37,884 nucleotides of DNA from a virus, in IMG/VR virus record IMGVR_UViG_3300049734_000434, positions 1 through 37,884 of that record; one strand, 5' to 3'. A program made the translations under genes and the position numbers. Positions within the stretch are counted from its first letter, which is position 1. Every line of letters starts with the position of its first letter. The notes under the pieces are model-generated. The model worked only from the letters and a program-made list of their open reading frames with translations, did not search any database and was not told the origin of the DNA. Shown one piece after another: positions 30,703 through 37,066 of this stretch.

Positions 30703-31044
30703 TCAGGCAGAACCGCTCGGATCGCCAGCGTCCCCGTCGGGCACGCGCGGGCTCTTGTACCCGCCGCCGCGGGTGAGTCCACATCGACTACAAAAGTCTC
30801 TCGGGGGCGGAAGAAAGGCGTGGTCCGTGGGCGAGCACGGGATCACTGTGCCCGCGTCTTCCCAACCGGGCATGCGACGGAAGAACGCTATCCTGGATCC
30901 GCCATCGAGAACGGCGGCGCGAAAAGCGGCTTCGCGACCAGCGTCGTCGTGCTCTTCAAAGAAGTGTATGCCGAGGATACGACCGTGCTTACGGCCAGAG
31001 GTCGGGTCCTTTTCGATATGAATGCTCTTGATGTAGTTTCTCAT
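30703..31044 (-). CDS. Hypothetical protein with C-terminal Cys motif (113 aa)
   Basis: ATG 31044 with AAGAGG just upstream; TTG 31068, directly after the repressor stop, is the alternative. It begins MRNYIKSIHIEKDPTSG; GRILGIHFFEEHDDAG follows, then a PCSPTDHAFL and CSRCG pair that could bind zinc. It is the second gene of the lysogeny operon. No family is recognised. Confidence 0.55.
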   Translation of the reverse strand: MRNYIKSIHIEKDPTSGRKHGRILGIHFFEEHDDAGREAAFRAAVLDGGSRIAFFRRMPGWEDAGTVIPCSPTDHAFLPPPRDFCSRCGLTRGGGYKSPRVPDGDAGDPSGSA

Positions 31045-31068
31045 CGCCTCTTCAACTTGGTTGAGCAA

Positions 31069-31398
31069 TCACGCAGCCGAGGAGCCGCTCGGCGCGTCGC
31101 CTTCGCCGGGTCCGCTCTTGGCCGATGCGGGAGCGGGGTCGGTGTCGGCGACCACCAGCTCCATCTCCCCGGTGCCGAACGCCAGCCACTCGGCGCGCAC
31201 CCCGAGTACGTCGGCCAGGCGCTCGATCGCATCGGTTCCTGGACTCTGAATGACACCCTTGGCCCCCTCGGGGGCCGTGGTGGCCCGCTCCACCTGGGTC
31301 ACATACGCGTTGGAGAGACCGGCCTTCAGCGCCAGGTCGCGCTTCGCAAGGCCCAACCGAAGACGCGCCATCTCCAGGCGCTCAGCAACAGAGCTCAC
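31069..31398 (-). CDS. CI/Cro-type phage repressor (109 aa)
   Basis: An XRE-family helix-turn-helix fills residues about 7-75: RLEMARLRLGLAKRDLALKAGLSNAYVTQVER, then AIERLADVLGVRAEWLAFGTG. The C-terminal 35 residues are a short disordered tail, with no peptidase or large oligomerisation domain. GTG 31398 is nine bases after a -10 box. The operator CTTAG-ACAG-CTAAG overlaps its promoter, suggesting autoregulation. As first gene of the operon that ends with int, it is the likely immunity repressor. Confidence 0.8.
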   Translation of the reverse strand: MSSVAERLEMARLRLGLAKRDLALKAGLSNAYVTQVERATTAPEGAKGVIQSPGTDAIERLADVLGVRAEWLAFGTGEMELVVADTDPAPASAKSGPGEGDAPSGSSAA

Positions 31399-31399
31399 A

Positions 31400-31413
31400 C
31401 TTAGGGCTCTATA
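31400..31413. promoter_or_regulatory. Degenerate operator copy
   Basis: CTTAG-GGCT-CTATA: the left arm is exact and the right arm keeps three of five bases of CTAAG. It lies beside the perfect copy on the repressor side. A second weak copy (CTTTT-TTCT-CTAAG) is at 31,457-31,470. Confidence 0.35.
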
Positions 31414-31434
31414 TTACTTAGACAGCTAAGGCAA
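31408..31434 (-). promoter_or_regulatory. Repressor promoter overlapping operator
   Basis: In minus-strand orientation: -35 TTGCCT (31434-31429), 15-base spacer, -10 TATAGA (31413-31408), nine bases to GTG 31398. The perfect operator at 31,417-31,430 lies in the spacer and -35. Confidence 0.5.
31417..31430. promoter_or_regulatory. Operator CTTAG-ACAG-CTAAG
   Basis: Perfect inverted repeat with four-base spacer in the gap between the divergent repressor and regulator genes. The same arms recur twice at 32,095-32,126. Confidence 0.72.
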
Positions 31435-31453
31435 GCCTGAACGAAGCGCCAGC

Positions 31454-31939
31454 ATGCTTTTTTCTCTAAGTGCTGAGACAGTGGCACCTGTGGAGCAGCC
31501 GGAGCGACCGCTAGACCGCCTTCTCCGGCTCATGGACGAGGCGGTGGATCGCGGAGACTTCTCAAGCCGTGCGGACATTCTGCGCCGCGCGGGGCTCTCG
31601 AGCGGCTACCTGGGCGAGCTCCGGCAGCGAGACGACGCGGCCAAGGAGCGCGGTGCCCCACCAGCGGACATGTTGGCCCCGACCCTGCGCGCGCTCGCCT
31701 CCACCCTTGGGATCACCGTTTCCGAGCTTTCAGGGGCCGAGGAGCCGCCCCCGGACGACGACGTGGACCCGAATCGGTCCTGGGCCGTCCTGGCCGCCAG
31801 GGCTCTCCTATTCCCGGAGACGGCGATTCGGATCGTACAAGCGGAGCCGCCGGGCGGGTCGCGCTGGTACTGGTTTCGGAGGATCGAGGTCGAATCCGAG
31901 CGCCTCGCTCCAACCTCCGGCGGCGACCGCGGCCGCTAA
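31454..31939 (+). CDS. Second XRE-type regulator, Cro/CII-like (161 aa)
   Basis: Divergent from the repressor. Residues about 20-92 form a helix-turn-helix domain (SRADILRRAGLSSGYLGELR, then TLRALASTLGITVSELSG). An acidic linker (EEPPPDDDVDP) and a C-terminal domain with RSWAVLAARALLFPETAIRI and RWYWFRRIEVE follow. No ribosome site is obvious before ATG 31454. Placement suggests a lytic-switch protein. The 3' end is overlapped by a possible gene on the other strand. Confidence 0.72.
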   Translation: MLFSLSAETVAPVEQPERPLDRLLRLMDEAVDRGDFSSRADILRRAGLSSGYLGELRQRDDAAKERGAPPADMLAPTLRALASTLGITVSELSGAEEPPPDDDVDPNRSWAVLAARALLFPETAIRIVQAEPPGGSRWYWFRRIEVESERLAPTSGGDRGR

Positions 31940-32068
31940 CACCGACTGCGCGGCAGCTAGCGCCCGCAGCAGGTTCTCTTGCCGCCCACGTATCGTGCGC
32001 CAGTGCACGGCCTTGCCGCGAATCAGCCGGTAGAGCCTAAGTTCCCGCCCACAAAAAACACCGAGCAT
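31808..32068 (-). CDS. Possible opposite-strand gene (86 aa)
   Basis: ATG 32068 has GGGGAGG three bases upstream and a TAAAAT box at 32,090-32,085, so it could be expressed from the operator region in the other direction. MLGVFCGRELRLYRLIRG and ENLLRALAAAQSVLAAA look protein-like. The last third overlaps the regulator gene antisense and reads as shadow. Low confidence. Confidence 0.33.
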   Translation of the reverse strand: MLGVFCGRELRLYRLIRGKAVHWRTIRGRQENLLRALAAAQSVLAAAVAAGGWSEALGFDLDPPKPVPARPARRLRLYDPNRRLRE

Positions 32069-32094
32069 CGGCCTCCCCGCGTCGATTTTAGTTG

Positions 32095-32108
32095 CTTAGA
32101 CTCCTAAG
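32095..32108. promoter_or_regulatory. Operator CTTAG-ACTC-CTAAG
   Basis: Perfect inverted repeat before the early operon, 18 bases upstream of the next copy. It overlaps a possible -35 TTGCTT (32092-32097). Confidence 0.72.
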
Positions 32109-32112
32109 AGAG

Positions 32113-32126
32113 CTTAGGGTCCTAAG
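32113..32126. promoter_or_regulatory. Operator CTTAG-GGTC-CTAAG
   Basis: Perfect inverted repeat (arms extend to GCTTAG/CTAAGC) ending two bases before ATG 32129 and covering a possible -10 TAGGGT (32115-32120). Bound repressor would block initiation of the early operon. Confidence 0.72.
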
Positions 32127-32128
32127 CG

Positions 32129-32503
32129 ATGCAACGACACCAAGACTCGGACACGGCAATTCTGGGAATGGCCCATCATCAGTCGGAAGCGGCCCGAGCG
32201 CATCCGGCCAAGGTGCCATCCGGGGTGGCAGAGGTCAACGTGGCAGATCGCCCCGCGCCTGCCCGCTTCCTCGACGACGAACGCATCTCCACCTGCGTCG
32301 ACTGTCACCAGGAGTTCGACACCGACTGGGTAGACGTCTGCGAGGACGGCTGGTGGTACCGCCGGCCGAAGCACGAAACCTGTCCATCCTGCGAAGAGGC
32401 TGCGCACAGCGCGGCGATGGACGCGGAGGAATGCTCACACTGTCGTCGCGGCCCGTATCAGGACGTGTGCGACTTCTGCAACGCTACGGGGAATGCGCGA
32501 TGA
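32129..32503 (+). CDS. Zinc-finger protein, first gene of early operon (124 aa)
   Basis: ATG 32129 follows the double operator directly; the transcript is probably leaderless. The first 45 residues are polar and unstructured. Then CVDCHQEF (about 56-63), CPSC (85-88), CSHC (102-105) and CDFC (115-118) give four CxxC knuckles, a two-zinc arrangement like DnaJ-type or RING-like ribbons. An early host-interaction or DNA-binding role is plausible. The stop overlaps the next ATG. Confidence 0.65.
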   Translation: MQRHQDSDTAILGMAHHQSEAARAHPAKVPSGVAEVNVADRPAPARFLDDERISTCVDCHQEFDTDWVDVCEDGWWYRRPKHETCPSCEEAAHSAAMDAEECSHCRRGPYQDVCDFCNATGNAR

Positions 32504-32886
32504 CCCCCGAATACATCTGCGACTCCTGCGGCTCCTCCTTCGTCTCCACCGAGCAAGTCAAGCGCTGGCAACGACTCTGCCCCTGCGGCGACGGCAAGCT
32601 GCATCGCCATGCAGTGCGGCGGATGCATGTCGTCGACCAAGAGACAGCGGACAAGCTTTACGCCGTCTCGTGTCGCCTGGTGCAGAAGCTTCGCGAGGCG
32701 CGCGCGAAGGAGCGTTCGACGATGCGACAGCTCCAGGCTGTGCGCAAGTCGGTCGCCACAATGGTCGACTCAGCTCTCGCCTCTGGCGACCCAGAGATTT
32801 ACGAGATCGCCTTGAAGCGTCTCAAGCAGCAGGGCCAATTCATGCAAGCAACACAAGAAGAACAAGCACAGGAACAGCAATCATGA
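32500..32886 (+). CDS. Zinc-ribbon coiled-coil protein (128 aa)
   Basis: ATG 32500 (ATGA overlap). YICDSCGSSFVSTEQV and RLCPCGDGKLHRH make an N-terminal zinc ribbon (about 5-40). A long helix (EARAKERSTMRQLQAVRKS) and Gln-rich end (QEEQAQEQQS) follow. It precedes the ssDNA-binding candidate and overlaps it (ATGA). It could be a replication or recombination mediator. No family is named. Confidence 0.6.
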   Translation: MTPEYICDSCGSSFVSTEQVKRWQRLCPCGDGKLHRHAVRRMHVVDQETADKLYAVSCRLVQKLREARAKERSTMRQLQAVRKSVATMVDSALASGDPEIYEIALKRLKQQGQFMQATQEEQAQEQQS

Positions 32887-33440
32887 CCTCATGGCAAGAA
32901 GCACTCAAAACAGCAGAATCAACCGGCGGCTCCTTCATCCGACTTGGCGATGGCCAATCGGTGACGATGTGCATCTCCGGTGAACCTCTCTACCGGCGCG
33001 TGCACTGGGTGGACAAGCGCCCTTGGCTCTGCGCGGGGAACGACTGCGCGCTCTGCGCCGATGGTGAGAAGGTGCAGAAGAAGTACGCGATGCACGCGTA
33101 CGACGTGAACGCAGAAGAGTGGAAGGTGCTCGAGCTCGGACCGCGCGGCTTCCAGGAGGTGGCGGAGAACTGGGAAGACTTCCCGAAGCACCAGATCAAT
33201 CTCAAGCGCACCGGCGCGGGAATGAACGACACCCGCTACCGCGCGCGGCTGGGTGAGAAGATTTCCGACGAGCTGAAGAAGAAGATGGCAGCGGCGAAGA
33301 AGCTCGACCTGAAAACGCTATTGCTCGATTCGATCGACACGGCGGACAAGAAGGACGGCAACGGGAAGCAAGCGGGCCGTGCCCGCAAGAGCGGACCGGC
33401 CTACGACGAAGAGCAACCCCCCGATTCGACGCCGTTCTGA
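32883..33440 (+). CDS. ssDNA-binding protein candidate, gp32-like layout (185 aa)
   Basis: ATG 32883 (ATGA overlap); an in-frame extension upstream is shadow. The core has a Cys cluster (WLCAGNDCALCADGEKVQKK, Cys50, 55, 58), then YAMHAYDVNAEEWKVLELG and FPKHQINLKRTGAGMNDTRY, the order seen in phage gp32/OB-fold-type SSBs. The Lys-rich stretch (135-145) is followed by an acidic C-terminal tail (DEEQPPDSTPF), typical of SSBs that recruit partners. The next gene is an exonuclease, fitting a recombination/replication pair. Assignment is by pattern, not alignment. Confidence 0.55.
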   Translation: MTSWQEALKTAESTGGSFIRLGDGQSVTMCISGEPLYRRVHWVDKRPWLCAGNDCALCADGEKVQKKYAMHAYDVNAEEWKVLELGPRGFQEVAENWEDFPKHQINLKRTGAGMNDTRYRARLGEKISDELKKKMAAAKKLDLKTLLLDSIDTADKKDGNGKQAGRARKSGPAYDEEQPPDSTPF

Positions 33441-34108
33441 TGACCACACTGCGCGGCCCCGGACGCCCAGAGTCCGGATACAAACTAGCCGACGGTACCC
33501 GCGTCCCTGGCGTCACCACCATCACCGGCCGCTACAAGCGGAGCGAAGGCCTCGTGCACTGGGCTTGGGATTGTGGAATGAAAGGCCTCGACTACCGCAA
33601 GGTGCGGGACGATGCGGCAGCCGCCGGCACCCTTGGCCACGAGATGATCGACGCCCGCATTCACGACGTGCCGCCAGCGGTGCCTGTGGATGCCACCGAG
33701 GAGCAGATTGCACAGGCCAAGGTAGCGCTGCGCGCATTCGACCGCTGGAGCCAGTCGGTGGGAATGAAAATCCTCGTGACAGAGCTCCCGCTGGTGAGCG
33801 AGAGACATCGCTTCGGGGGCACGCTGGACGGTCTCGGGCGTGTCGCCGATGGTGCTCTCGCCATCCTCGATTTCAAGACGGGGAAGGTGTTTCCCGAGCA
33901 CATCTTGCAGCTCGCGGCCTACGCCGAGCTCGTGGGTGAGTGCAGAGGGGAGACGGTGGAAGAGGCGTACCTCCTGCGCGTCTCTCGCGAGAGCGGAAAC
34001 TTCTCCTACCACCAGTATGACCGCGCGACGCTGGACACTGGGATAGAGGCATTCCTGCTGATGAGGAAGCTCTACGACTACGATTCGAAGCTCAAGAAAG
34101 CGTGCTGA
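33440..34108 (+). CDS. Cas4/RecB-type PD-(D/E)XK exonuclease (222 aa)
   Basis: All nuclease motifs are visible: His67 (AGTLGHEMI), Glu115 (ILVTELPLV), Asp130 (FGGTLDGLG), Asp144-x-Lys146 (AILDFKTG) and Gln157...Tyr161 (QLAAYAEL). No Fe-S cysteines are seen, so it is RecB-like rather than true Cas4. ATG 33440 overlaps the SSB-candidate stop (TGATG). Likely 5'-3' processing of DNA ends in phage recombination. Confidence 0.82.
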   Translation: MTTLRGPGRPESGYKLADGTRVPGVTTITGRYKRSEGLVHWAWDCGMKGLDYRKVRDDAAAAGTLGHEMIDARIHDVPPAVPVDATEEQIAQAKVALRAFDRWSQSVGMKILVTELPLVSERHRFGGTLDGLGRVADGALAILDFKTGKVFPEHILQLAAYAELVGECRGETVEEAYLLRVSRESGNFSYHQYDRATLDTGIEAFLLMRKLYDYDSKLKKAC

Positions 34109-34110
34109 AG

Positions 34111-34347
34111 ATGGGGAAAATATCTGCATATGAGTCAGCGTATGGTCGCATCTTCAAAGACCGCGCCCTCTACCGAAAGCACTGCGCGTGGCTGGAGCTG
34201 CGGCGGATTGTGGAGGCGACGGTCTGCGCCGCAGGCAACTGCAAGTGCGATACACCGTACGACATCAAGAACGCCACACGCGAGCTCCTCAGCGACCGCG
34301 ACGAGCTCATCAAGCTCCTACGCGTGGCGGAAGAGGTGGAGCCGTGA
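34111..34347 (+). CDS. Small helical protein (78 aa)
   Basis: ATG 34111 just after the exonuclease stop; GTG 34102 is an alternative. MGKISAYESAYGRIFKDR, then CAAGNCKCDTPYD with three Cys and a Leu/Asp/Glu helix (ATRELLSDRDELIKLLRVAEE). Unknown function in the recombination operon. Confidence 0.55.
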   Translation: MGKISAYESAYGRIFKDRALYRKHCAWLELRRIVEATVCAAGNCKCDTPYDIKNATRELLSDRDELIKLLRVAEEVEP

Positions 34348-34394
34348 CGGCTGACAATGCGGCTTCTACGCGGTCTGGAGGCGAGCATGGGTGA
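34344..34394 (+). CDS. Tag-only micro-ORF (16 aa)
   Basis: GTG 34344 (GTGA overlap) encodes VTADNAASTRSGGEHG, stopping in ATGGGTGA over the next start. The peptide is almost only the C-terminal tag found on the following genes (ETAASTGSSDG), so it looks like a cassette that has lost its body. Confidence 0.35.
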   Translation: MTADNAASTRSGGEHG

Positions 34395-34692
34395 CGATCA
34401 TCTAGAGGCAACTCTATGTCCCGTCGGGCACGTGAAGCTCGCCGCGCAAGTCGGGTGCGACGCGTGCGGCTGGCAGGAAGCGTATGGCCACCTCGCCAGC
34501 GGCCTCGAGAGGCTGTGCACCGCGTGGCAGAAGGAAGCCGAGGAGCTGAAGGAGAGGAAAACATCTCGCGGGGAGATAGCCTGGGCGGCCGTCGGGGTCG
34601 CGGGAGTTATCGAGGGGGCCGTTAGACGGCTGCGCGAGCTGCACAAACCCATCGTGGAGACGGCGGCTTCTACGGGGTCCAGCGATGGGTAA
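34387..34692 (+). CDS. Small Cys/His protein with ETAASTGSSDG tag (101 aa)
   Basis: ATG 34387 has GGAGG five bases upstream, a clear start. CPVGH and CDACGW (about 9-30) form a probable zinc knuckle. A helical region (LERLCTAWQKEAEELKER) and a hydrophobic-then-basic segment (AAVGVAGVIEGAVRRLREL) follow. It ends in the repeated tag. Function unknown. Confidence 0.6.
   Translation: MGDDHLEATLCPVGHVKLAAQVGCDACGWQEAYGHLASGLERLCTAWQKEAEELKERKTSRGEIAWAAVGVAGVIEGAVRRLRELHKPIVETAASTGSSDG
34647..34687 (+). repeat. Gene-end repeat, family 3, copy A
   Basis: ACCCATCGTGGAGAC, then GGCTTCT and GGTCCAGCGA shared with 35,034-35,073. Weaker copies end the frames at about 34,358-34,390 and 34,802-34,831. 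It encodes the C-terminal P-IVET-(A/T)AS..SS tag and supplies the GAGG/GGGG ribosome site for the next ATG. Confidence 0.65.
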
Positions 34693-34834
34693 CGTGGCCT
34701 TTTACCTTCTGATTGCGTGCATTGTGACCGTGCTGCTTATGATCACGTCCCTCGCCTTTCCGTGTTTCGGGCGCTGGTTACTCAAGAGGCCACGCGCAAC
34801 CGAGAAGACGGCTTTCACGAGGTCCAGCGAATGA
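34685..34834 (+). CDS. Single-pass membrane protein (49 aa)
   Basis: ATG 34685 to TGA 34834. VAFYLLIACIVTVLLMITSL (about 4-23) is a strong transmembrane segment, followed by FGRWLLKRPR and a soluble tail KTAFTRSSE. The ATGGGTAA and ATGA overlaps chain it to both neighbours. It could be a small holin-type or superinfection-exclusion protein. It is in the early operon, not beside the lysin, which weakens the holin idea. Confidence 0.58.
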   Translation: MGNVAFYLLIACIVTVLLMITSLAFPCFGRWLLKRPRATEKTAFTRSSE

Positions 34835-35079
34835 AGGCCTGGAAAACCGAGCTCTTCGGGATCGTTTCGCTCGTGGTGACCGCCACGCGCGAGCGGGCGC
34901 GGGTGATCACGCTTCGTGCGGCGCGCGATGCCAATTACTGCGCGCGATACACCGAAGTGCGCGCCACGCGCGCCCCTGGGTGGGATCGCGTCGCGAGCTT
35001 TCAGCACGACAAGTGCCTCATCTGGCCCGGGGAACCCATCGTGGAGACGACGGCTTCTCATCGGTCCAGCGACGACTAG
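34831..35079 (+). CDS. Small basic protein with ETTASHRSSDD tag (82 aa)
   Basis: ATG 34831 (ATGA overlap). MKAWKTELFGIVSLVVTAT, then an Arg-rich region (RERARVITLRAARDAN), CLIWPGEPIVE and the family-3 tag. Its TAG is one base from the convergent endolysin stop. Function unknown. Confidence 0.52.
   Translation: MKAWKTELFGIVSLVVTATRERARVITLRAARDANYCARYTEVRATRAPGWDRVASFQHDKCLIWPGEPIVETTASHRSSDD
35034..35073 (+). repeat. Gene-end repeat, family 3, copy B
   Basis: Second strong copy of the element at 34,647-34,687, ending the last gene of the plus-strand operon. Confidence 0.65.
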
Positions 35080-35080
35080 C

Positions 35081-37066
35081 TCACATCGCCGCGAGTACCA
35101 GGTCGAGATACTCATCCCACGGCCAGCGCGAATCCGTCGCCCCACCAGGGTCCACGTGCGAGCTCTTCTTGTACGCGAGCGACACCGCCGCATGCGACGT
35201 GATGCCGCGTGCGCCGGCTAAGAGCTGCTCATGGTCGACACGCACCGGTGGAATGCTGAGCTCGCGACATAGCGTTGCCACCAGCATCGCGCTACGGGTG
35301 AGCACGGCCCGCCCAGCCGTGTCGCCCTTGCCATTCTTCAGCCAGTCGGTGCGCAGCGCCTGGCCAACCTGCTCCACCTGCACCCCGTCGTGATTCGCAC
35401 CTGGAGCTGCCCAGGCAGCATGCTCAAGCGGAACGCATGCGATCACTTCCTCGGGCCCGACAACGAAGTGCGCGCTTGCTCGCGGCGCAGACGGCCCACC
35501 AAACCAGCGAGCCACGTTGCGCGCCACACCGGTGCGTACGGGGTTTTCTGTGCTGTGAAGGACGATGAGCCGGATGCTCTCGAGCGGTCGCTTTGCCGCC
35601 GTGTAGTTCTTGGCGAGGATGGTGTCAGCGACGAGCTCGGCGAGCTCTGGAATCACCACCGGCATCCTGTCCGTGTCGTGTTCCCGCGGCACCATCGGCG
35701 GCGGCGGTATCACCGGTGTCGAGCTCATTGCCTCCGGTGTCGCTGGCGATGTCACCGGTGTGCTCGGTGGATACTTCTCGAAGCCGCCATCCACGTCGCG
35801 CACGGCGTACCCGAGCTGCGAATTGTGAGATAGCAGACCCTCGGCGATCAGCGTTCCTGTACTGGTGCCAACGCCGATGACGGGGCGCGGTCCCAGGGGG
35901 CGTATCGACAGAATTTCCGCCGGTGGCGACTTGGAGCTGTAGCACCGGCTTCCCTCCCACAGCGTGGCGCTCTTCGCGAGCAGGCGAATTGGACGGAAGG
36001 TACCGATTGCGCGCATTCCTGCGCGTGCTCCGGTTGGGCACACCCTCATGCATCCGTACTTGTTGGCCTGAGCAGAAGTGGGCATGCCTGCTCGTGCGAA
36101 GAGTTGCAGTGCTCGGTCCAGAAGCGCGCCCGGGTTCTGCCCAACTCCGAATGTGCGACCACTGCACCACCCCTCACCATCAAGAAACCCGGCCATCCAT
36201 GCGCCATCCCATGACGTGTCCTGCTCCCACGGCTGACAGAGGTACGGGATCATGTCTCCCACTCGCAGAGATGCCGTGTGCGTCCACCTGAGATTGGAGC
36301 GAGAAATCTGCTTGCCGGTGGGCGTGCGACGCCTAGTAGTCGGCCACCTATGCTCGGCACTTGCCACCACGGTCGCCGCCGATGTGGCAATCTCGAAGCA
36401 CTCCGCGATCGTCTGAGACACCGACAGAACGGCCGAGCGTCGCAAGCGGCAGTTGTGCCCCAGTGACTCATCGAATCCAATGAGCTCGTCCCCTAGTCCC
36501 AGCCCGGCCACCGGTACCCATCGCAGGTCTGACGTAAGCACCCTTGTGTCCGGGGCTAGGCAGTAATCGACATGGTCAGGCCCGTGTGCCGCCCCCGGCG
36601 GCTGAATGACGTAGCCATCGCCGCTAACGTTCTTGTGCACCTTGATGCCTCGCCACTTGGCCTCACCACCGACGTGGCGCACTTCTCCGATGGGGACTTT
36701 CCAGCCGTAGTTGACCGCACCCTTTTCGCGAATGCGCGGGTGAGCAATCCACGTCTTCCCCGCGCACACCGTCTGCTCTGGGAAGCGCCTGGCGTGCCTG
36801 ATGTCGTCATCGAGCGCTGTGAACGCAGCCAGCTCTGGGTCGCGCGGCGTGGGATCGACGAGCACGTCTGCCTCGCGCGCAATAGCGTCGAACTCCTCAG
36901 CGGTGGGAAGGCGGGCGTAGAGGAGCAGACACCAACCCTCCTGCTCCCTCGCGGTCATGGCTGTGACCACACCATCTTTCTCGTACGGCCCGCAGACCTC
37001 GATGTACCGCGGGCTCTCGTCCACCCGACACGTCCACCAATGGGAGTCGTGCTCGCCGTAGGTCAC
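35081..37066 (-). CDS. Endolysin: N-acetylmuramoyl-L-alanine amidase interrupted by an intein (661 aa)
   Basis: Cell-wall hydrolase for lysis. GTG 37066 overlaps the upstream stop (GTGA). Residues 1-168 plus 416-430 form an N-terminal domain (AVNYGWKVP, YVIQPPGAAHGPDHVDY joined to SQLGYAV) that I cannot name. Pro/Thr-rich linker 433-465. Residues 495-650 are an Amidase_2 domain: IVLHSTEN with His504, ASAHFVVG with His533, ITSHAAV with His625 and HVDPGG with Asp639, the likely zinc ligands and active site. Residues 169-415 are an intein; spliced enzyme about 414 residues. It has no signal peptide, so it would need a holin or other export. Confidence 0.85.
   Translation of the reverse strand: MTYGEHDSHWWTCRVDESPRYIEVCGPYEKDGVVTAMTAREQEGWCLLLYARLPTAEEFDAIAREADVLVDPTPRDPELAAFTALDDDIRHARRFPEQTVCAGKTWIAHPRIREKGAVNYGWKVPIGEVRHVGGEAKWRGIKVHKNVSGDGYVIQPPGAAHGPDHVDYCLAPDTRVLTSDLRWVPVAGLGLGDELIGFDESLGHNCRLRRSAVLSVSQTIAECFEIATSAATVVASAEHRWPTTRRRTPTGKQISRSNLRWTHTASLRVGDMIPYLCQPWEQDTSWDGAWMAGFLDGEGWCSGRTFGVGQNPGALLDRALQLFARAGMPTSAQANKYGCMRVCPTGARAGMRAIGTFRPIRLLAKSATLWEGSRCYSSKSPPAEILSIRPLGPRPVIGVGTSTGTLIAEGLLSHNSQLGYAVRDVDGGFEKYPPSTPVTSPATPEAMSSTPVIPPPPMVPREHDTDRMPVVIPELAELVADTILAKNYTAAKRPLESIRLIVLHSTENPVRTGVARNVARWFGGPSAPRASAHFVVGPEEVIACVPLEHAAWAAPGANHDGVQVEQVGQALRTDWLKNGKGDTAGRAVLTRSAMLVATLCRELSIPPVRVDHEQLLAGARGITSHAAVSLAYKKSSHVDPGGATDSRWPWDEYLDLVLAAM
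35822..36562 (-). mobile_element. Intein in the endolysin (247 aa)
   Basis: Splicing block A begins at Cys169 (CLAPDTRVLTSDLRWVP). Block B is VVASAEHRW with His239. A DOD-type homing-endonuclease motif is AWMAGFLDGEGW (289-300). Block F is VIGVGTSTGTLIAEG and the end LLSHN at 411-415 with splice-junction His-Asn followed by Ser416. All residues for class 1 splicing are present. At 247 residues it is short for a two-motif LAGLIDADG intein, and I see only one clear endonuclease motif, so homing may be reduced. The host site DHVDY/SQLGY is in the N-terminal domain, not the catalytic amidase. Confidence 0.88.

Noticed and set aside
30595-31404. 269-codon plus-strand frame opposite the repressor
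   Set aside because: No domain; antisense to a clear helix-turn-helix gene and its downstream neighbour.
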